Source: Volvox africanus
Taxonomy: Eukaryota; Chlorophyta; Chlorophyceae; Chlamydomonadales; Volvocaceae
Assembly (NCBI GenBank): GCA_030268105.1
Contig: BSDZ01000024.1
Location: 2,082,501 to 2,146,500, forward strand
Direction of reading: 5' to 3'
DNA length: 64,000 bases
Numbering within the stretch: the stretch's first letter is position 1; every line of letters begins with the position of its first letter. This document shows positions 58,607 to 64,000 of the stretch, piece by piece. The notes under the pieces were generated by a model. It worked only from the letters and a program-made list of their open reading frames with translations, had not been told where the DNA came from and did not search any database. A program made the translations under genes and the position numbers.

Positions 58607-58930
58607 CAACTTGGCAGGTGACAGCGCCATTCACGTAATGCATGCACGACCGCCAGGAATATTGCTCTCCCGTCGTATACTTGCGTTCTACGCCCGAAAA
58701 CGTTTTCTCAGGAATGCAACAGGTTTCCCCTCTTGCCGAAGTACATCTTCTGTCATCGATGGACGTATTGGAAACGACCTCAATGCGAAAAGGCAGGCTT
58801 TCGTCCGGAGAGCGGCCTTTACTGCCATAAATCAGGCGGTGGGTGCGGACATCTACCGCCTGATTTGCGGCAGTAAAGGCCTCTTGGCACTCGGGTGTCC
58901 AGGAATCCTTCGATGAGAATGCACCCTTCT
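58607..58930 (-). pseudogene. Gypsy-type reverse transcriptase/RNase H relic
   Basis: Minus-strand remains of the RT to RNase H junction of a Ty3/gypsy retrotransposon: SWTPECQEAF, then LPFRIEVVSNTSIDD in place of the usual RNase H start, then TFSGVERKYTTGEQ, which matches the usual SR.L...ERNYTTGEQ block. The catalytic Asp of the RNase H DAS motif is changed to Asn (SNTS) and the stretch is interrupted by an inverted duplication. No LTRs, integrase or protease were found, so it is a dead fragment. Confidence 0.65.
58814..58881. repeat. 27-bp inverted repeat, 14-bp loop
   Basis: Arms at 58814-58840 and 58855-58881 match at 25 of 27 positions and would fold into a strong hairpin. The arms encode the same peptide core (AFTA-NQAV) on opposite strands, so the second arm is an inverted copy of part of the retrotransposon relic. 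Confidence 0.93.
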
Positions 58931-59086
58931 GCATCGATGAAACCCTAACACTAAGACCTATAAACGGCCTGTCGGCCCTGCTCCATAACCAGCTGAGAAA
59001 AAGCCAACTGCCCACGGCCCCATAGAATGCTCCAGCACGGCGCTGCCATTCATGCCAAACAAACTATGCGACGACGTTGCACTTAC

Positions 59087-59197
59087 TTGGTGGCGTACGG
59101 CACCTGGATGATGGCATATGCGCAACGACCCTGCGGCATGGACACCATTGTGTGGCCCCCAGCCATCTTAAAATTGGAACCTAGGATTTCTGCTGCC
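59087..59197 (-). CDS. Isolated exon of an unresolved minus-strand gene
   Basis: A 111-nt minus-strand block between an AG acceptor and a GTAAGT donor encodes AAEILGSNFKMAGG and CAYAIIQVPYAT in one frame. The quality of the peptide and both splice signals suggest a real exon. It may be an upstream exon of the gene at 56390-58509 or part of a gene broken by the retrotransposon relic between them. The intron phase at its 3' end (two bases) does not match the next recognised exon directly. Confidence 0.4.
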
Positions 59198-59406
59198 CTA
59201 TCAAGCAATCAAGCACTAGGACTTGTGGACACGAAAACAACTTAACAAGTTGTTGGCCTAAGGTCGTTGGCTACCATGGATTGACTCATGAGCATTATGT
59301 GAGCCAGGTAAACCTGGGAAAGATCCAGATCATCCCATGCCCTTACGGCAACAAGTGCACATTGCCGTCGGTGCGGAGGCATCGCCCCTCCGGCTTTCCT
59401 GCATAC

Positions 59407-59853
59407 CTGCTGTTCTGCCTGTCTTACGGCGCCCACTAGCCTGACCGAGTTGATATGGTTCCTACCAGGATTGACGCTCGTGGGCGGCCCAGAAGCCCTC
59501 CCTACTCCCATCGTATCTTGATGGCCGTGGCTGACCCTTTGGTGTACTGACGAGTTCTGATGCTGCTGACGAGTCGGAGCACTGTAGATACTACGAGGTG
59601 TTTGTGCCACTTGAACATATTGGTATGTGTTAGGAGAGGATTGCGGTGGATTGCTATCATAGTATATGCCCGTTGCTTGTTGGTTCCCAGGGGTTGAAGA
59701 ACCGACGAACTGACGTGCTGAGGTAGCCTCGTTAGATGCTTGCACTCTAGGCACTATCAATCGAATGTGTCGATTGGTCGACTGTGCAGGCATACTGCCT
59801 ATTGTGCAATTTTGATGAAGCCCAAACTGTGGAAGCGATGGCATCCTGGCCAT
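59407..59853 (-). CDS. Possible first exon, Gln/Ser/Pro-rich
   Basis: Minus-strand frame from ATG at 59853 to a GTATGC donor after CAG at 59407 (149 codons). It is rich in Gln, Ser, Asn and Pro (QQATGIYYDSNPPQSS) and ends VRLVGAVRQAEQQ. It may be the 5' exon of the unresolved minus-strand gene downstream, or a chance frame. No family recognised. Confidence 0.35.
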
Positions 59854-60415
59854 TCAAGCGAGACGTCTCGGCTCGGTATGGCACGGCGACTAAACGTTCA
59901 AGCACACAAAATACCAAGAAGATAGCAATCAATAATTCAAAACTATTAAATTCTTAAGCGCCACCATACTCAATTGAAAGGGCGCTCGCAAATTGCGGAC
60001 AACAACCGAACAGGTACACGCTATTAAAGTATAACGTAATGATGTTTCACACTGTGTAATCATAATAAGATATCCACAAGAGAAAGTTAAATTAATTATC
60101 TTCGAATTGTATTCTGACTTGTCCTTTTTGACATGCCCTCCGAAACCAAAATCACAATAACCCTTGTGGCTTGCGTAATACTAGAAAGCAAATGCAAAAG
60201 GAAATCCAGAGCCGCTTCGTCGTCATTCAACTAATGCTTGATTTTGCTGGTCATAGAAATAAGAACTCACTTACCTCAAGATCCATTCTGCAGATATAAA
60301 GGCTTCGATAGTTACGGTTTTTTCAAGGGAATAATGATGACGAATTTATTGCTGTCCTTTTTCTACTAATCCTTTATCCTTAGCTCATAAGGCTTCTTCG
60401 CGCCAAAGCCTCAAA
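59854..60415. promoter_or_regulatory. AT-rich upstream region of the NUP214-like gene
   Basis: 562 bp, AT-rich, between a possible minus-strand start and the NUP214-like start. It should carry the nucleoporin promoter. No specific site recognised. Confidence 0.35.
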
Positions 60416-63400
60416 ATGAATTTACAGCACGTCTCAATGGAGGAACTGGGTGATGTAGAAGATGTGGGTTTCTACTTCAAGAATCTTGGAGGCGTCGCCT
60501 TTGCTAAGCTTTCTGAAGCCTTGGAGGCCCCCGGAGCCACCGCGATGGTGGCGGCCAGCAGCAAGCACGGCCTAATTTTCTTCAGCGATCTATCAGGTAG
60601 GGGGCTACAAGCACACAAGCACTTAGAATCATGTCGGCGTGGCTACATGTTGTTTTGTGTTTTTGACAAACACAAGACGGAGGCCGCCGCCGATACGCCC
60701 CCGGACTTCAGGCAATTTCCCGCCGAGACGCACCACACTCCCCCCATGTCCGATGTGCCTGAATGTTCCCTCGCGCAGGCATGTATGCGCTGCAGACGAG
60801 TGATTTGCTGCCCAAACTGAGCACATCCGTCGGTCGCGAGAATTATGTCCCTCCTCGTCCAGCGGACATTTGCCTGTGGCACAAGCCGCTGCGGGGAATC
60901 ACGCAGCTGGCACTGTCGGCAGATGAGACGATGCTAGCGGCTGTCGATGGCCCGGCTGGTAATGTCAGCTTCTTTGCCTTGGCAGAAATGAGACTGCCTG
61001 ATAAGTCGACGCCGCATTGGTCTCTACATCTGCCGGGCATTAAGCAGTTTAGCTGGTGCAAAAGCGCGATGCAGCATGCTGGCTGTGGCAGTAGGCCCGA
61101 CGCTTTCCTTGTCGTGGCAGCTGATCGGTCGCTGCGACTTGGGCGGTACGGCGACGAGAAGAGCGTCGTGGTGGTGGCGGCATCTGGAGTGGAGGATGCG
61201 GACTGGTGCCCAGCGTCCGAACGGGACACCGTTGGAAGCCCGGCCTTTGCTTACATCGCGGGCAGGCAGCTGATTATTGCGGCCTTGTTGGGCGGCCCCA
61301 GCTCGGTCTTAGCTGTACGCGAGTTGGCCCGTCTTTACGTGAGCCATCCAGGTAAACGTATTGCGTGTGGAGCCCTGCTCTCATTTCGTTCGACGATTGC
61401 CGGATGTTGATGTTGTGTCGTCAGGCAGAGGTTTGTCACTCTTTAAAATGTTTGTCCTTTCGCAGCGCCGAACGTCGTCTTTGAGACTGCGCGGTGGGTG
61501 CTTCCTGATGCGCTGCTGCTGGGTGGTACGCAACTGGCCGGCGAATCAGAGGACGCGCCTGAGGGGGAAGACGAGTTCAGCTGCCTCCTAATGCTTCGCG
61601 GCTGGACGACGAATGCGGAGGCACCGCCGCAGGGCGCGACACTGTACGCTGACCAGCCCAGATCCGTGGTGGTGAGGGATTCGCAGTTTGATAGCTATCC
61701 ATGTGTAACTTTCTCCCTTCTATCACCCGTTCCTTCACCCGTGTCCCTCCGTTCGCTGTCTTTTCCGTGCACAGGAGGACAGCGCTCCTCGGCTGTCTGG
61801 TCCTTACCTGCACGCTCTCGCAGTCCCGCGCTGGGGTGCGCTGGTGCGGTGTCACCGCAAGGCGGTAGACGAGCACGTGCGACTGATGCGGGTCGCAGAT
61901 GGCGAGTTTGGTACGGCAGGTTGCCCGCAGGTATGACAGCATGGATGGGTCACTAGGTCCGTTGAGGCATACAGAGGAACATATTTATGCGTTGTTACAA
62001 ATTTTAAAACTTGTCATCCTTTCTCACGTTCCTTTTTTACGCCCCCCGTTGTATAGGCAGTGTCCTTGACAGAGGGAAGCACTTCGATCAAGCTGCCTAA
62101 TGGTCCCGGGGGCAGTTGCAACTATGTCCTCGGCTTGGCCTTCGACACTTCCGTTCCGCTGGTGAGTGATGGCGGCTTGCTTCGCCACTTTTACAGGTTT
62201 TGGTAAACCTGGGCTTTGAAAAAGCTACACCAGTTCCACTAACATTTGTCGTTTAGAAGGGATTTGCCGTTCCAGTTTAGTACCTTACCTTAGGGTTTTG
62301 CCCGTCTCCTCTGCCGTAGGATCCTCAAGAAAACCCTTTCAGCCCGGAAAGACCGCCCTTGGTGCCGCCGCCCGTGTTGCTGATTGTGACATCGGATGGC
62401 GCTCTACGGATGTACGCGTTCGGTCACGTTGACCTCAGAACCCGGCTGCGACTTAAGGCCATGCCGGTACCCGACCACCTGCCCGCTTGGGCGTGCACAG
62501 CGAGGAGTGACAGGGCTAAACCGTTGTCGCGGTCGCATAGCCACACGGCGGACTCAGCTGTCCGCAACACGCTGCCCAGCACCGTCGTGAGTGTCACAGT
62601 CCCGATGTTATGTTGGGTGCCAGCGCCGAATGCACTAGCTTTTATTGTGTAGCGCATTTAGTGAGGACAGTCGTTCTCAACAGCGCTCTATGCAACTTAT
62701 GCCTGTGAAGTGCTGTTTTTTGTAATGTACTCTAACCGCGGGGTATGCACCCCGATGTACGGCATTTAGGACGACGAGCTGACCGAGGAGGCGGACTCAG
62801 ATGGAGACGCTTTGAAGTCCCGTGGCTCCGAGACCATGTCTGTTATCTCCTCAGCTGCAGCTGTGTCAGCGGCGACGCCCGGAATGAATTCGCAGGATTT
62901 GGTGGTGAGCAGGACGGCAAGCATAGCAGCACGATACCCTGTGTTACACCCGGGGCAAAGTGCGGGAGGGGTTGATAATGTGCATCGTGTGCAAGAAAGC
63001 GATAAGGCGCACTTGAGGCTCGCAGGTGTTTTGGATTCGAGAAATCCTGTTCCGGACTTAGTCTTAACAATGTGTCCTTGCGCATGTGTGTATCCTCAAA
63101 ACACGTCATCTGCTCCTTCAGCCGGGCCGGCCGATGAACTCACCATGTACAAGGTCTAGGGCTTTTAAGGTACTGCGATGCGTTATCACTCAATTGTCTT
63201 CCGTGCTAGAATGCTGAAACATGATTGTGAACGGGGCGCTGGCGACGTGCCACAGGGTCGTTTCGGCAGTGCAACAGCTGTCGGTGCGGCAGAGGTCGCC
63301 GGGGCGCAGCGCCAGGTCAGCCCCGAATCAACGGAGAATATGGCTTCGCGTGTTGCCTTGCCTGATTCCGACGACGACGATGATCTATTGGATGATGACG

Positions 63401-64000
63401 ACGAGGAGCGAGAGCGGCATCGGGCCGCAGCGGCGGCGGGCGTGGCGAGCGACTCAGAGAGCGGTGAAGAGGTGACATCCCCAGGTGAGCTCTCCAGGTG
63501 TAGATAACGCGAAGACTTGGGCAATGACGCGTCTATGGGCTAGGATCGTCTGTGTTATCGTTTGTCACTTATTGGAGGACGTTTATCCCCCTCCCCCTCT
63601 TGGGCAGCGACGGCGCTATAGCAGGAGGTTGAGAGAGTCCGGGGCGCAGGTTTTAGATTCGCTTGTTCCCGAGCACAGTCGGCATCGGTTTCTTGTTTAT
63701 ATGCACTAATACCCCTTTCCGGGCAATATTTCTTTTGGCACTGAAAACTGTGCTGGGCCTGGTTTCCAGGCATTGTGCTAGGGCAGCAGGCGCAGCCTTC
63801 GTCTGGCGCCACTGGTGGGGGCAGAATGACGCCCGGCACTCCATCCAGCGTAACGTTCCCGGCTACGGGGGGCCCTTTCGCAGCGGCACCTGTTTTCAAG
63901 CAGCCTGTAACACCATCTGAAACATTCAGAGGATTTGGAACCCCGTCATTTGGATTTAATGCCAGCACGCCGTCTGCATCTACGTCCGCAACCTTGTTGG
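60416..64000 (+). CDS. NUP214: NUP214-like nucleoporin, cut by the right edge
   Basis: Nuclear pore component of the cytoplasmic face, where the NUP214 propeller recruits the mRNA-export helicase. Exons: 60416-60596, 60779-61351, 61466-61671, 61775-61930, 62057-62161, 62320-62586, 62770-62904, 63256-63484 and 63770 to the edge, all in phase, 694 residues so far. Residues 1 to about 496 form the expected N-terminal beta-propeller: ATAMVAASSKHGLIFF, ITQLALSADETMLAAV, VEDADWCPASE and PPPVLLIVTSDGALRMYAFG, the last matching the VLMLLSTDG strand of animal NUP214. A Ser-rich piece and an acidic run (DSDDDDDLLDDDDEERE) follow, then the start of an FG region (GFGTPSFGFN). A possible extra 32-nt exon near 63120 was left out because it breaks the phase. 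The identification rests on architecture and a few strands rather than strong identity. Confidence 0.8.

Noticed and set aside
63117..63150. Possible 32-nt exon of the NUP214-like gene (GPADELTMYK)
   Set aside because: Exons 62770-62904 and 63256-63484 already join in phase, and including it would shift the frame.

Overview
This is nuclear DNA from a eukaryote, almost certainly a volvocine green alga (Volvox or a close multicellular relative). The strongest evidence is a head-to-tail array of three pherophorin genes, extracellular-matrix glycoproteins found only in this group. Other support: intron-dense genes, GC-rich exons in more AT-rich introns, abundant simple repeats, and the volvocine poly(A) signal TGTAA downstream of each pherophorin stop. 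No tRNA, rRNA, CRISPR array or bacterial-type operon was seen. All exon models below were built by hand from splice sites, reading phase and remembered protein families, with no transcript data.

Layout. 1-30.1 kb (+ strand): three complete pherophorin genes (120-5503, 9690-15772, 25194-30106). They share one six-exon plan with the same intron phases and differ mainly in the length of the Pro/Ser-rich linker. The spacers hold simple repeats and a few weak coding-like fragments. 31.9-36.9 kb (- strand): a ten-exon LAF3/YtcJ-like amidohydrolase with an N-terminal membrane anchor. It is divergent, across about 430 bp, from 37.3-41.8 kb (+ strand): RPAC1, the AC40 subunit shared by RNA polymerases I and III. 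RPAC1 intron 5 contains two 5'-truncated retroelement copies with (ATAC)n tails. 44.3-47.4 kb (- strand): an unrecognised low-complexity, acidic, Gln/Gly/Pro-rich protein. 49.9-50.1 kb (+ strand): a possible Cys-rich terminal exon. 50.8-55.0 kb (- strand): a 14-exon organellar-type glutamyl-tRNA synthetase with a presequence. 56.4-58.5 kb (- strand): an unrecognised seven-exon gene, with a degraded gypsy-type reverse transcriptase/RNase H relic and an isolated exon upstream. 60.4 kb to the right edge (+ strand): the 5' part of a NUP214-like nucleoporin, cut by the window end in its FG-repeat region.

The pherophorins form one functional group (extracellular matrix). The other genes are ordinary housekeeping genes (transcription, organellar translation, nuclear pore, a predicted hydrolase) with no evident pathway link. 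The parts most worth following up are the pherophorin array with its expanding linkers and repeat-filled introns, the microsatellite-tailed retroelements, and the two unrecognised minus-strand genes.
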